The notes below the pieces were generated by a model that was not told where the DNA came from, did not search any database, and saw only the letters and a list, made by a program, of their open reading frames with translations. From Mycobacterium ostraviense (GTDB taxonomy: Bacteria > Actinomycetota > Actinomycetes > Mycobacteriales > Mycobacteriaceae), in the NCBI RefSeq assembly GCF_002705925.1, contig NZ_NKRE01000001.1, positions 2,100,164-2,164,163 of the forward strand: a stretch of 64,000 nucleotides of DNA, given 5' to 3'. Made by a program: the position numbers and the translations under genes. Positions 20,684 through 30,392 of the stretch are shown here, piece by piece. Position 1 is the first letter of the stretch; every line of letters begins with the position of its first letter.

Positions 20684-20946
20684 CCGCCGGCCGCTTGCTC
20701 TCGATACCGGTGAGACGGTTGTGACGCCACGCCAGGTCAGCTCAGCAATCACCACTACGGCGGCACCACGGCTGCGGCGCAGCGCCCTGGGCAGGAACCC
20801 CGCCGGGCCATTCGTTACCGGCAAGAGCCGACATTGGCCGGTACATCCGCAATGGTTAAGTTGTCGACAGGACAGGCACGACCAGCACGACAAGCACGGC
20901 GGACAGCGCGGCGCGAAACCAGATCCGAAGGATCGTCGGAAACAGT

Positions 20947-23322
20947 ATGCGAGTTGACGGGCGCGACATCACCGTTTCCGGCAGCTTGCTGCCCCCGGTA
21001 ATCCGGCGCACCAACGACATCATCCGGCTCACCCTGGCGGCGGTCTTTCTGCCCGCGGTGATCGCGAGCTCACTGTTCACCCGCCCCCAGTGGATCGCGC
21101 TGGAGAAATCCATCTCCGAGATCGTCGGCGTCCTGTCCCCCGCCCAGTCCGATCTGGTGTACCTGCTCTACGGCATCGCGATTCTGGCGTTGCCGTTCAT
21201 GATCCTCATCGGTCTGATCGTGTCCCGGCAATGGAAGTTGCTAGGTGCATATGCGGCCGCGGCGTTCATGGCCTTTCTGCCGTTGTCGATCAACAGCAAC
21301 CGCATCGCGGCACCACGTTGGCATTTCGACCTGTCCGACAAGCTCACCACGCTGCCCGCCCAGTTCCTCGACGACCCACGCTGGATCGCGATGCTCGCGG
21401 CGGTGCTCACCGTCTCGGGCCCGTGGCTACCGGCCCGCTGGCGCCATTGGTGGTGGGCGCTGCTGCTGGCCTTCGTGCCGATCCATCTCGTCATCAGCGC
21501 CATCGTCCCGGCCCGGTCGTTACTGGGGCTGGCGGTGGGATGGTTCGTCGGCGCGCTGGTGGTCCTGGTCGTCGGCACCCCCGCGCTCGAGGTGCCGCTG
21601 GACGGCGCGGTCCGCGCGCTGGCCAGGCGCGGATTTGTGGCCTCCATGCTCACGGTCGTGCGTCCGGGCGGACCCGGGCCACTGGTGCTGTCGGCCACCT
21701 CGACCGATCCCGAGTCCCGGGCAGCGGTCGAGTTGTACGGCCCGCATCAACGCAGCGGCGGTGCGCTGCGACAACTGTGGTGGAAGCTGCGGCTACGCGG
21801 CTCCGAGACCGCACCCTTACAACCTTCCATGCGCCGCGCCGTCGAGCACCGCGCCCTGATGGCCATCGCCATCGGACAAGCGGGTGTGGCCAATACGTCG
21901 ACGATCGCGTTGTCCGACCTGGAACGCGGCTGGACCTTGTATGCGCACCAGCCCGTTCGCGGGATCCCCCTCGACGAGTGGACAAGCCGGACTCCGGTTG
22001 CCCAGGTGTGGAAATCGCTGCGCATTCTGCACGACCATCAGATCTCCCACGGAGACCTGCGCTGCAACGCGATCACGGTTGACGAGGGCACCGTGCTGTT
22101 CGGCGGGTTCGGCGCCGCCGAATACGGGGCCACCGACGCCCAACTGCAATCCGACATCGCCCAGCTCCTGGTGACGACGACGGCGCTGTACGACGCACAG
22201 TCCACGGTGACGGCGGCGATCGACGCCTTCGGCGCCGACACCATCCTGACGGCCTCCCGCCGGCTCACCAAATCCGCAGTGCCCAAACGGATCCGCGAAT
22301 CGGTAGCCAACGCCAAGACCGTCATCGCCAACGCCCGCTCGGAGGTGATGCGCCAAACCGGCGCCGATCAAATCGAAACCCAGACCATCACCCGGTTCAG
22401 CCGCAGCCAATTCATCCAACTGGTGCTGATCGGCGCGCTGGTCTATGTCGCATACCCGTTCATCAGCACCGTGCCGACCTTCTTCTCTCAGCTCAAACAT
22501 GCCAACTGGTCGTGGGCGCTGCTCGGCCTGGCGGTGTCGGCGCTGACCTATGTGGGCGCGGCGGCGGCATTGTGGACCTGCGCCGACGGCCAGGTGAGCT
22601 TCGTGAAGCTGTCGATTGTCCAGGTGGCCAACACCTTTGCCGCAACCACCACGCCCGCCGGCGTGGGCGGGCTCGCGCTCAGCACCCGCTTCCTGCAGAA
22701 GAGCGGCCTGACCGCACTGCGCGCCACCGCGGCGGTGGCGCTGCAGCAATCGGTCCAGGTGATCGTCCACCTGGCGTTGCTGATCTTGTTCAGCGCCGTC
22801 GCGGGCACGTCGGCGGACCTCTCCCACTTCGTCCCGACCGCCACCGTGCTGTATCTGATCGGCGGTGTGGCGCTGGGCATTATCGGCACGTTTCTGTTCG
22901 TGCCCAATCTGCGACGGTGGCTCTCGACGGAAGTGCGTCCCAAACTCAAGGAAGTGTCGAGCGACCTGGCCGCGCTCGCCCGCGAACCGCGACGCTTAGC
23001 GGTAATCCTCTTAGGTTGTGCCGGAACAACTCTCGGTGCGGCGTTGGCGTTGTGGGCCAGCATCGAAGCCTTCGGCGGCGGGACGACCTTCGTCACCGTC
23101 ACCGTGGTGACCATGGTCGGGGGGACGCTCGCCTCAGCCGCGCCCACTCCGGGCGGCGTCGGCGCCGTCGAGGCGGCGCTGATCGGTGGGCTGGCCGCCT
23201 TCGGGGTTCCGGCGGCCATCGGAGTCCCCTCGGTGCTGCTCTATCGGGTGCTCACCTGCTGGTTCCCGGTGTTTCTCGGCTGGCCGATCATGCGCTGGCT
23301 CACCAAGAACGAGATGATCTGA
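20947..23322 (+). CDS. Flippase-like polytopic membrane protein (Rv0585c type)
   Basis: This 791-residue integral membrane protein has an N-terminal block of about six helices (residues 30-215) and a central cytosolic part (about 220-460). That part contains a degenerate kinase-like segment (LRILHDHQISHGDLRCNAITVDEG). The C-terminal lysylphosphatidylglycerol synthase-type transmembrane domain (PF03706/TIGR00374, about 480-785) includes TTPAGVGGLALSTRF and APTPGGVGAVEAALIGGL. Such domains act as lipid or sugar-lipid flippases. The HGDLR motif is reminiscent of a kinase catalytic loop, but a lysine/DFG pair is not obvious, so kinase activity is doubtful. Convergent with the GH92 gene, as Rv0585c and Rv0584 are in M. 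tuberculosis. Confidence 0.85.
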   Translation: MRVDGRDITVSGSLLPPVIRRTNDIIRLTLAAVFLPAVIASSLFTRPQWIALEKSISEIVGVLSPAQSDLVYLLYGIAILALPFMILIGLIVSRQWKLLGAYAAAAFMAFLPLSINSNRIAAPRWHFDLSDKLTTLPAQFLDDPRWIAMLAAVLTVSGPWLPARWRHWWWALLLAFVPIHLVISAIVPARSLLGLAVGWFVGALVVLVVGTPALEVPLDGAVRALARRGFVASMLTVVRPGGPGPLVLSATSTDPESRAAVELYGPHQRSGGALRQLWWKLRLRGSETAPLQPSMRRAVEHRALMAIAIGQAGVANTSTIALSDLERGWTLYAHQPVRGIPLDEWTSRTPVAQVWKSLRILHDHQISHGDLRCNAITVDEGTVLFGGFGAAEYGATDAQLQSDIAQLLVTTTALYDAQSTVTAAIDAFGADTILTASRRLTKSAVPKRIRESVANAKTVIANARSEVMRQTGADQIETQTITRFSRSQFIQLVLIGALVYVAYPFISTVPTFFSQLKHANWSWALLGLAVSALTYVGAAAALWTCADGQVSFVKLSIVQVANTFAATTTPAGVGGLALSTRFLQKSGLTALRATAAVALQQSVQVIVHLALLILFSAVAGTSADLSHFVPTATVLYLIGGVALGIIGTFLFVPNLRRWLSTEVRPKLKEVSSDLAALAREPRRLAVILLGCAGTTLGAALALWASIEAFGGGTTFVTVTVVTMVGGTLASAAPTPGGVGAVEAALIGGLAAFGVPAAIGVPSVLLYRVLTCWFPVFLGWPIMRWLTKNEMI

Positions 23323-23439
23323 GCGACCCGCACCCGACCCAGGGCCCGGCCCGCCAGGCAGACGACCAGCCAGATCGTGACGAGGTGCTTTGTCCGGGTG
23401 ATCGATCCATGGTCGCACGCCTCCGCAACGGCGGCTTGC

Positions 23440-26085
23440 CTATTCGGACGACGACTCCGTATCCATGACCACGACGAGCACCACCGAACCCCGGTTGCTT
23501 TCACCCACCGTGGTGGTCAGATACACCAAGTAGTACTCCTCGGGCACCGCCTGCGACACCGTGATCGCCACGTTCACCGATGCCGAGCCATCGTCGGCGA
23601 ATCGCCCGGATGTCGGCGCCATGGTGATCCCGCCGACTGTGGACATGCCGGTGATCGTGTAGTCGCCGGCGCCGTCGATCATCCGCTGCGCGTCGAGCGT
23701 GACGGCCCCCGTGGTCCCCGGCGCGATCGTGACGACGGGCCGCGGAACATTGACCGTCACCGCCGAACTGCCGGCACCGAACGACGGCGGCGCGGAGGAC
23801 GGGGCGGTGCCCCAGACCTTGTCGGGCTTGGCCGCGAGCGAGAATGCGACGGCACCGCCGGTGCGGATGATCGACTCCGGCAGAAACGTCTTGTCGGTGG
23901 GCCGTCCGTCGATGGTCAGGCCACTGATGTACTTCATCCGGCCGGGCGCGGATGCGCCGGGCGCGGAGATCCGGATGGATTTGCCTGCCGGAAGCGCGAT
24001 TACGGCACGATCGAACAACGGTGTGTTCACGGTGAGGATCGAGGTGCCGGGAGTGCTCGGATACAGTCCGAGTGCCGCCCAGACGTACCAACTGGACATC
24101 GCACCGAGATCGTCGTTGCCCGGCGCCCCGTCGGGCGTGGCCGAGAACAGCCCGCGCACCCGGTCGACGGTGCGCTGGGTCTTCCACGGTTGTCCGAGAT
24201 AGTTGTACAGCCACGGCACCGCGAAACCCGGCTCGTTGCCGGCCCACAGATAAGGCTGGTTGGGGCCCACGTTGAGCTTCTTGGTGAAGCGATCGAGCCG
24301 GTCGGCCACCGCCTTGCGGCCACCCAGGGCGGTCACCAGGCCGGCGACGTTGTGCGGCACCCACCAGAGGTATTGCTCGGCGTTGCCCTCGTCGAATCCG
24401 TCCTGACCGAAGCCATCCGGTGTTTCCACAAACCCCGGTCCGTAGCGGAAGAACCCGGTCGCGCTGCGCGGCGAGATATAGCGGGTGCTGGGGTTGAAGA
24501 GGTTCTGCCAGTATTGGGCCCGGCTCTGGAATTCGGCGGCGGTGGCGGTGTCGCCGAGCGCCGCGGCGAACCGGGAGATGGTGAAGTCGTCGACCGACCA
24601 TTCCAGCGTGATCGAAGCCCCGGCAATCCGGCCGTCGGTGCGAAACTCCGCCGTCTGGGGCCCGTAACCCAGCTGCAGGTAGGTGGCGATTCCCGGGCGC
24701 TCCACATAGCCGCCCAGCCCGGCACCGCCCTCAGTCGCGCCCCGCACCATATAGCGAAGCGCCGTGTCGACGTCAAAGTCCTTGCCGCCGAACATATATA
24801 AGTTTACGATCAGCGGCACCGCGTTGTCCCCCGTCATCATGCCGGTTGCCGAATTCGCTAGGGCCCAGCGCGGATACGACCCGCTCTGCTCGGCATCGTT
24901 GACCAGCGATTGCGCCATGTCGCCGGCGCGCTCCGGGAAGAGCAGGCCCTGCAGGGGAGCCAGACTGCGGTAGGTGTCCCAGTCGGAGAAGTTGGCATAT
25001 TGGGTATGTCCTTGGGTAACAGTGTGGATCAGACCGTCGAACCCGAGGTAGCGACCGTCCGCGTCGTTGAATGTGTTGGGGTGCAACAGTGACCGGTAGA
25101 GGCAGCTGTAAAAGGTCGTCACCTCACCGGGATCCCGCCCGGCCACTGCGATGCGGGACAGGGCGTTGTTCCATTCGGTCGCGGCGGCCGCGCGAACGTC
25201 GTCGAAGCTTGCGCCACCCTCGGCGGCGAGGTTTGCCCGGGCTCCGTCGATGCTCACGTAGGAGATCGCGGTCCGCACTTCGAGCACCGAGCCGGCCGGA
25301 AACTCCAGGTACCCCCCGCTGTACCGAGACTGCGCCCGGCGGGCACCGGCGTACACCGCATAGCCGTCCCAGGTGCCGTAGGAGGTGAACGGCCTGCTGA
25401 ACTGCATGGCGAAGTACACCGTGTAGGTGTTTTTCCTGCCGCAGAAGCCTCCGCTGGTGGCCCAACCGGTGATGGTGGTGTTGTCCTCACCGATCTCGAT
25501 GGCCGCGCGGGAGTTTCCGGCGAGTGAAGCGCCCGAGCGCACCCGAAACGACGCCGGACGGCCATCGCGAGGGTAGCTGAACCGGCCGAAGCCGGTGCGG
25601 GTGGTGGCGGTGAGTTCGGCGGTCACCCCGGTCGCGGGGAACCGCACCGTGTAATAGCCGGGCACCCCGACCTCGGTGTCGTCGTGCGCGATCCGCTCCG
25701 CGGCCCGCCAGGGCTGCGCGCCGATTGCGGTCGTAGTCGGCAACATCGAAATGTCGCCGAAGGCAGCACAACCCACCGAGGCGTGGGTCATGCTGAACCC
25801 GGTGGAACGCGAATTCTGGTACTGGTAGCCGGCGTAAGTGTAGGTGGTGTCCGGTGAGTACTGCACCATGCCGAACGGCACCGACGCGCCGGGGAAATTG
25901 TTGATCTCCCCGACGATCTCGCCGCCGGAACCGGTGCCGACGAGCGTGTCGACGTGGTCGACCGGATTGGCGACGAAGGCCGGTTCACCGTCGTAGGCCG
26001 TGGGCGTAGCCGCAAGCAACGGCACGAAAAGGCCCAGCACCGCGACAAGTGCCACCAGGGCCCGCATCGACCTCCGTGACCGCAT
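23440..26085 (-). CDS. Exported GH92 alpha-1,2-mannosidase-like protein (Rv0584 type)
   Basis: This 881-residue secreted protein has an N-terminal signal peptide ([29 protein letters not shown], described as positions 2-30). The GH92 N-terminal beta-sandwich begins at [17 protein letters not shown]. The catalytic (alpha/alpha)6 region has the family signature [18 protein letters not shown] and, nearby, [10 protein letters not shown]. The final 100 residues form an extra Ig-like beta domain. GH92 enzymes remove alpha-mannose using calcium, and the substrate here may be mannosylated cell-wall glycans or glycoproteins. Length matches Rv0584 (877). Divergent from lpqN across a 200-bp region, the same layout as in M. 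tuberculosis. Confidence 0.9.
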   Translation of the reverse strand: MRSRRSMRALVALVAVLGLFVPLLAATPTAYDGEPAFVANPVDHVDTLVGTGSGGEIVGEINNFPGASVPFGMVQYSPDTTYTYAGYQYQNSRSTGFSMTHASVGCAAFGDISMLPTTTAIGAQPWRAAERIAHDDTEVGVPGYYTVRFPATGVTAELTATTRTGFGRFSYPRDGRPASFRVRSGASLAGNSRAAIEIGEDNTTITGWATSGGFCGRKNTYTVYFAMQFSRPFTSYGTWDGYAVYAGARRAQSRYSGGYLEFPAGSVLEVRTAISYVSIDGARANLAAEGGASFDDVRAAAATEWNNALSRIAVAGRDPGEVTTFYSCLYRSLLHPNTFNDADGRYLGFDGLIHTVTQGHTQYANFSDWDTYRSLAPLQGLLFPERAGDMAQSLVNDAEQSGSYPRWALANSATGMMTGDNAVPLIVNLYMFGGKDFDVDTALRYMVRGATEGGAGLGGYVERPGIATYLQLGYGPQTAEFRTDGRIAGASITLEWSVDDFTISRFAAALGDTATAAEFQSRAQYWQNLFNPSTRYISPRSATGFFRYGPGFVETPDGFGQDGFDEGNAEQYLWWVPHNVAGLVTALGGRKAVADRLDRFTKKLNVGPNQPYLWAGNEPGFAVPWLYNYLGQPWKTQRTVDRVRGLFSATPDGAPGNDDLGAMSSWYVWAALGLYPSTPGTSILTVNTPLFDRAVIALPAGKSIRISAPGASAPGRMKYISGLTIDGRPTDKTFLPESIIRTGGAVAFSLAAKPDKVWGTAPSSAPPSFGAGSSAVTVNVPRPVVTIAPGTTGAVTLDAQRMIDGAGDYTITGMSTVGGITMAPTSGRFADDGSASVNVAITVSQAVPEEYYLVYLTTTVGESNRGSVVLVVVMDTESSSE

Positions 26086-26289
26086 AGCTGTCTCTTACTG
26101 CACGCAATGCCCTCCCGTGGCAGTTTCGAGGCGATTGACACCGACAACCGGCCGCAGACTTCCACCGGTGCAACCGGTATGCGTCAAAGTCGTGCAGTGA
26201 TACCGGCTGCGTTGCGCGCGGGTTCGGCTAGTCTCAGTGCCGACGTCGCCGGTGCAGGTACCGGGACCAAGATTCGGGAGATGCAACAT

Positions 26290-26967
26290 ATGAAGCACCT
26301 GACCGCGATAGTCGCAGTCGCAACCGTGAGCCTGGCACTGACCGGTTGCGGCTCAAAGACCGAAACCAAGACCTCCACGTCGACGACGTCGACGACGAGT
26401 TCCACGTCGACAACATCCGCGTCCTCGACCAGCTCATCACCGGGAGCGCAGGCCAAGAAGACCATCGCCGACTATGTCACCGAGAACCACATCAGCGAAA
26501 CCCCGGTCCATCTCGGTGATCCCGGCTCACCGACCATCAATTTGCCGATGCCCAACGGTTGGCAGACAGCCAACGACAGCAGCACCTCCTACGGCGCCAT
26601 CGTCTACAGTCAGCCGGCCGACCCCAAGGACCCGCCCACAATCTCGGCGCTCGTCTCCAAACTCACCGGCAACGTGGACCCGGCGAAGATCATCGAGTAT
26701 GCCCCCGGCGAGCTGCAGAACCTGCCCGGATACCAGGGTTCAGGTAACGGGTCCGCGTCCACGCTCAGCGGCTTCAATGCCTGGCAGCTGGGCGGCACCT
26801 ACGTGCGGGACGGCAAGACCCGCGCCGTCGCGCAGAAGACGGTGGTGATCCCCAGTCAGGATGGCGTGTACGTGCTTCAGCTCAACGCCGACTCACTGGA
26901 AAGCGAGCAGGGCCCGTTGATGGATGCGACCAACGTCATCGACGAGCAGACCACCATCACGCAGTAG
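26290..26967 (+). CDS. lpqN: Lipoprotein LpqN
   Basis: This 225-residue lipoprotein has a lipobox LALTGC with the lipidated Cys at residue 20, then a Ser/Thr-rich linker of about 40 residues, and the Lpp-LpqN domain (PF10738) from NHISETPVHLGDP to the C-terminus. It would be anchored in the outer leaflet of the plasma membrane. LpqN of M. tuberculosis is linked to mycolate/envelope proteins and to host interaction. I chose ATG 26290 over ATG 26281 because GGGAG lies about 9 bp upstream. Divergent from the GH92 gene. Confidence 0.92.
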   Translation: MKHLTAIVAVATVSLALTGCGSKTETKTSTSTTSTTSSTSTTSASSTSSSPGAQAKKTIADYVTENHISETPVHLGDPGSPTINLPMPNGWQTANDSSTSYGAIVYSQPADPKDPPTISALVSKLTGNVDPAKIIEYAPGELQNLPGYQGSGNGSASTLSGFNAWQLGGTYVRDGKTRAVAQKTVVIPSQDGVYVLQLNADSLESEQGPLMDATNVIDEQTTITQ

Positions 26968-27012
26968 CACAGGCAACTTGGGCCAGCGGATGGTCAACCG
27001 CGGTGGCAACCG

Positions 27013-27201
27013 GTGCCGATGTATTACCGGGGTCGCGACATGACCCTTACCCATAAAGGCATGCGTATCAGCGAAAGCGATTGGGCCATTTTCCTCCAGC
27101 ACGCCGACGCGACGCTGAAGAGATGTGAAGTCCCGCAAGCCGAGTACGACAAACTCGTCGCGTTCGTCCAGAGCACAAAAGGGGAAATCGTCGAAGTGTG
27201 A
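27013..27201 (+). pseudogene. C-terminal fragment of a group I truncated haemoglobin
   Basis: The 62-codon reading (YYRGRDMTLTHKGMRISESD, then IFLQHADATLKRCEVP and STKGEIVEV) matches the second half of a group I truncated haemoglobin (GlbN type). It includes the GRDM...H stretch with the likely proximal His and the G-H helices. The N-terminal half with the distal haem pocket is absent, and only 45 bp separate it from lpqN, so the front of the gene has been deleted. GTG 27013 or ATG 27019 could start a peptide, but a functional globin is not expected. Confidence 0.7.
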
Positions 27202-27347
27202 ACCCAGGCTCAGCGACACCGACCGCGCTGGATAGCGGGCCAGGGAATACCTCACGTTTTCCGCCCGTATCGCCGGCACGCCATTAAGCTGACTGTCGCC
27301 TTGATGACCGTCAGGCGACCGCGGTAATGAATCGACGGGAGGCAGAA

Positions 27348-27413
27348 ATGTCATTTATGCTCGCGACGCCGGAGATGGTAACCACGGCAGCACAAGATTT
27401 GACGGCCGTGCAT
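27348..27413 (+). pseudogene. PE gene, 5' fragment (22 codons) cut by an IS
   Basis: After a GGGAGGCAGAA ribosome site, the ATG at 27348 opens a PE-domain N-terminus, MSFMLATPEMVTTAAQDL, ending at codon 22. The next three bases are the IS end, which supplies an in-frame TGA. The same gene resumes at 27846 (STLGEASAAAAGPTTAL). Removing 27414-27845 (the IS plus one target-site copy) restores a continuous PE reading frame with no change. Confidence 0.92.
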
Positions 27414-27842
27414 TGAGGTTCCCCCCAAACCGTAGAGGCATCGACAATGAGGAGCACGATGCCAGAGAAGCGGATGAAGTACGACCGGGAGTTCCGTGAG
27501 GGGGCTGTCCGGATCGTCGAGGAGACGGGGAAACCGATCGCTCAGGTCGCGCGCGACCTGGGTGTCAACGAGGGGACGCTGGGTAACTGGGTCGCCCAGG
27601 CCCGCGCCAAGCGCGACGGCGACGGTGAGTTGAGCGGCGATGATGTCGCCGAGCTCAAGCGGCTGCGTGCCGAGGTCGCTGAATTGAGGATGGAGCGTGA
27701 TGTCCTCAAGCGATGCGTGGTCCTGTGGGTGAAGGAGGCGACGGCACGATCGGGATGGTCAGCCCCATCAACTACGAGAACGCTGCGGCCACCAACCGGG
27801 AAGCCGCATAGAGGAAACCTCCACGATTTGGGGGGAACCACA
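27414..27842 (+). mobile_element. 429-bp internally deleted IS3-family element
   Basis: The element has terminal inverted repeats TGAGGTTCCCCCCAAACCGT (left) and, reverse-complemented, TGTGGTTCCCCCCAAATCGT (right), 18 of 20 matching, with TG...CA ends. It is flanked by a 3-bp direct repeat CAT (27411-27413 and 27843-27845), as IS3-family insertion produces. Inside is a complete orfA (MPEKRMKYDREFREGAVRIV through VVLWVKEAT) and, from about 27755, only the extreme 3' end of orfB (SPINYENAAATNREAA and stop). About 0.8-1 kb of orfB has been deleted, so the element cannot move by itself but could be moved by a full-length relative. The insertion is in a PE gene. Confidence 0.93.
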
Positions 27843-28862
27843 CATTCCACATTGGGCGAGGCGAGCGCGGCCGCTGCCGGCCCGACGACAGCATTGGTGG
27901 CTGCGGCCGAGGACGAGGTATCGACCGGGATTGCGGCGCTGTTCGGCGCCTTCGGCCAGGAATATCAATTGCTCAGCTCCCAAGCGCAGGCATTCCATGA
28001 GCAGTTCGTCAACTTGTTAAACGCGAGCGCCGTTGCCTACCAAAGCGCCGAAGCCGCCAACGCAGGGCAAATTCTGCTAACCGCGGTGAATGCGCCCGCC
28101 GAGGCACTACTCGGGCAGCCATTGATCGCAGCCGGCACCGGAGCGGCCGTCAGCCAGAACGCGGGCTCATCCGCTGCCGCCGCATCCAGCATCACCGGCT
28201 CGCTCATCGCCGACACCGCCACCAACCTGCAACGCATCGGCAATACCTGGGCTAACAAGACGGCACCTACCCTGCTGCAGGCGGTCACCCATTACCCGCA
28301 GCTGATCTCCACGTCGCTGGCGACCGGAAACCCGCTGCCATTGCTGGCCATACCCGTACAGCTCGCCCAGAGCAGCACCGCGGTGTATCAGGCATTCAGC
28401 AGCCCGGTATCGCTGTCGACGGCGTCTTTCAGTCCGTCGGGCCTGTCACTCGGGTTCAATCTCGGGCTGCCGGAACTCCTGGCACTCAACGCTTTAGGCG
28501 CACCGGTCAACGCAGCGATGGCGGGCGGAACAAGCGCCACATCATTTATGGGCGCTTTGTCCACCGGGAACGTCGCGGGAGCGGCAACCGCACTCCTCAG
28601 TGCTCCCAACAACATCGTCGACGCCTTCCTCAATGGCCACCAGGAGCTATCGATGCAGCTACTCCTGCCAGGACTGACCGTGACGGCCGACATTCCGGTT
28701 AGCGGGCTTCTCGGTCCGCTCGAACCGTTCACCGCGACGGCGACGCTGCCCGGTCTTCCGCTACTCAATGCACTGACCATCACCGGACCACCCCTCGGCG
28801 GTCTCGTTTCTACCCTGGTGGAATATGTGCCGGAACTGCTTGTGACGACACTGGTTCCCTAA
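27447..28862 (+). CDS. Hybrid reading frame: IS3 OrfA fused in frame to the PE gene remainder
   Basis: This is a continuous 471-codon frame. Residues 1-100 are the IS3-family OrfA protein: helix-turn-helix IAQVARDLGVNEGTLGNW, then a leucine-zipper-like AELKRLRAEVAELRMERDVL. About 33 linker codons follow from the deletion joint and the right IS end. The rest is the PE protein from STLGEASAAAAGPTTAL through GALFGAFGQEYQLLSSQAQAFHEQF to the C-terminus ELLVTTLVP. The frame stays open because IS plus target duplication is 432 bp. The PE export signal region is only partly present, so a normal PE function is doubtful. It may be expressed as a chimera from the IS or PE promoter. Confidence 0.8.
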   Translation: MRSTMPEKRMKYDREFREGAVRIVEETGKPIAQVARDLGVNEGTLGNWVAQARAKRDGDGELSGDDVAELKRLRAEVAELRMERDVLKRCVVLWVKEATARSGWSAPSTTRTLRPPTGKPHRGNLHDLGGTTHSTLGEASAAAAGPTTALVAAAEDEVSTGIAALFGAFGQEYQLLSSQAQAFHEQFVNLLNASAVAYQSAEAANAGQILLTAVNAPAEALLGQPLIAAGTGAAVSQNAGSSAAAASSITGSLIADTATNLQRIGNTWANKTAPTLLQAVTHYPQLISTSLATGNPLPLLAIPVQLAQSSTAVYQAFSSPVSLSTASFSPSGLSLGFNLGLPELLALNALGAPVNAAMAGGTSATSFMGALSTGNVAGAATALLSAPNNIVDAFLNGHQELSMQLLLPGLTVTADIPVSGLLGPLEPFTATATLPGLPLLNALTITGPPLGGLVSTLVEYVPELLVTTLVP

Positions 28863-28965
28863 GTCGCTGCCGCGCCACCGGAGCCAGCCACCCGGCGGCG
28901 GAGTGCCACCTGACATCGGTCCAGGCAAACTCCCACTACGAACCCGCATGCCCTACGGTTATGAC

Positions 28966-29451
28966 ATGACAGAACAGTCGTACGCGGTGGACGTCGGACA
29001 CCCGCCTTCGGCCCTACTTCGGGCCGTCAACCCGATCCTTGGCTTCCTCCTGGGCACTCCGCTGGCGGGCCCGATGCGCAAACAGCTGATGGTGCTGAAC
29101 TTCACGGGGCGAAAGACCGGACGGCAGTTTTCACTTCCGTTGAGCGCCCACGTGATCGACAACGAGCTGTACGCGTTGACTGGCGCCGGGTGGAAGCAGA
29201 ACTTCCGCGGTGGCGCCCCCGCGCAGGTCGTCTACGACGGTAAGAAGACCGCCATGCGGGGCGAACTCATCCGGGACCGCGAGGTGGTAACCGATCTTTT
29301 CCTGCGCTGCGCCCAGTCCTATGGCCCCAAGCGGGCCCAACGGATGATGGGGCTGAAATTCCGCGACCCGCGGATCCCGACCCCCGAGGAGTTCGCCGAG
29401 GCGGTCGACCGGTTGAAGCTCGTCGCCGTCAAATTGACCCCGGCCAGCTAG
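28966..29451 (+). CDS. F420-type nitroreductase/quinone reductase family protein (Ddn-like)
   Basis: This 161-residue protein is of the split-barrel deazaflavin-dependent family (PF04075). It shows an N-terminal amphipathic helix (LLRAVNPILGFLLGTPLAGP), the core VLNFTGRKTGRQFSLPLSAHV and the phosphate-binding-type GAGWKQNFRGGAPAQVVYDG. Relatives use reduced coenzyme F420 to reduce quinones or nitro compounds, or only bind F420. Substrate is unknown. I took ATG 28966 because the family N-terminus begins there; the frame is open 63 bp further upstream. It is a single gene followed by the convergent Mut7-C gene. Confidence 0.8.
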   Translation: MTEQSYAVDVGHPPSALLRAVNPILGFLLGTPLAGPMRKQLMVLNFTGRKTGRQFSLPLSAHVIDNELYALTGAGWKQNFRGGAPAQVVYDGKKTAMRGELIRDREVVTDLFLRCAQSYGPKRAQRMMGLKFRDPRIPTPEEFAEAVDRLKLVAVKLTPAS

Positions 29452-29500
29452 TACCGAACCGGTTGTGCGCCAGAGCCTTCGGCGTCCCTTCGCCGTCGAT

Positions 29501-30262
29501 TCATCCGGCATCGGCAGACAGCCGGTCGAGGAGTCTTTCGACCAGGCGGACCAGCCGCGCATGATGTGAACCGGCCCAATAGATCCGGCCGCAATCCAGG
29601 CAGCGGTTGAATTCCTGGTAGTAGCGGCGGGTCAGCGGTTCGAGACGGTCCAGCACCTCGTCCTTGGAAACCGCGACCAGCCTGCCGTTGCATCGCACAC
29701 ATCGGGTGAACGGCGCCAGCCGTTGTCGCAAGTCCAGTCGCCGGATGACCTCGAGCGTCTGCTCCTCGGGATTCTGGGAGTGGACGAACAACCCATGGGT
29801 GACGGCACGGCGCTTCAACAGACCGCGGTCGCGAGTCAACAGGATCCGCTGCTGCGCCACGCTGACGTCAACCAGCGTCGGGTCATCGGCGGCGCTTGAC
29901 CACCACACGTCCAACCCGAGCAGTCGAAGCAGCCGCGCCAGCCGGCCGAGATTCACGTCGACGACGAACCGCGGATTACGCAACGGCACGGGACGCAGCC
30001 GGGTCGTCGACTCGATGTCGAGCGCTTCGAACATCGGGTAGGCGGCAATGCGGTCGCCCGAGGCCGGGCGGTGGCTGAAATCCGCGGGGTAACCGTTCAC
30101 CAGGATGAGGTCCACCTCGGTATGCGGAATTCCCATCGCTTCCAGGACATCCTTGACCGTCTGGTGGCTACGGAACGGTCGGCGCACGGTCAGACCGCGC
30201 GACTCCGGGTCGACGAAGTCGTTGAGCTCGGCATAGGCCCGCACATCCACGTAACCGACCAC
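29501..30262 (-). CDS. Mut7-C RNase domain protein with ubiquitin-like N-terminus (Rv0579 type)
   Basis: This 253-residue protein has an N-terminal beta-grasp domain (Ub-Mut7C, about 1-85) and a C-terminal Mut7-C PIN-like RNase domain (PF01927). The RNase domain contains FVVDVNLGRLARLLRLLG and ILLTRDRGLL with conserved acidic residues. A zinc ribbon follows (CVRC at about 195 and CLDC about 35 residues later). It is predicted to process or degrade RNA; the substrate is unknown. Length and domain order match Rv0579 (252 residues) and its position fits the synteny. It is on the opposite strand to the next gene, capA-like. Confidence 0.9.
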   Translation of the reverse strand: MVGYVDVRAYAELNDFVDPESRGLTVRRPFRSHQTVKDVLEAMGIPHTEVDLILVNGYPADFSHRPASGDRIAAYPMFEALDIESTTRLRPVPLRNPRFVVDVNLGRLARLLRLLGLDVWWSSAADDPTLVDVSVAQQRILLTRDRGLLKRRAVTHGLFVHSQNPEEQTLEVIRRLDLRQRLAPFTRCVRCNGRLVAVSKDEVLDRLEPLTRRYYQEFNRCLDCGRIYWAGSHHARLVRLVERLLDRLSADAG

Positions 30263-30392
30263 TCCTCATGTTCTACCGTGCGGCGGTGCCCGGCCGGACG
30301 GCTTGCGCATCACCGTGTTGGTCGGTACACCGAAGTGCGGTGTTCCGATTGACTGTGGGCGGCGGTGGTTCGGCGTGGTCGCTGATGTGGTG

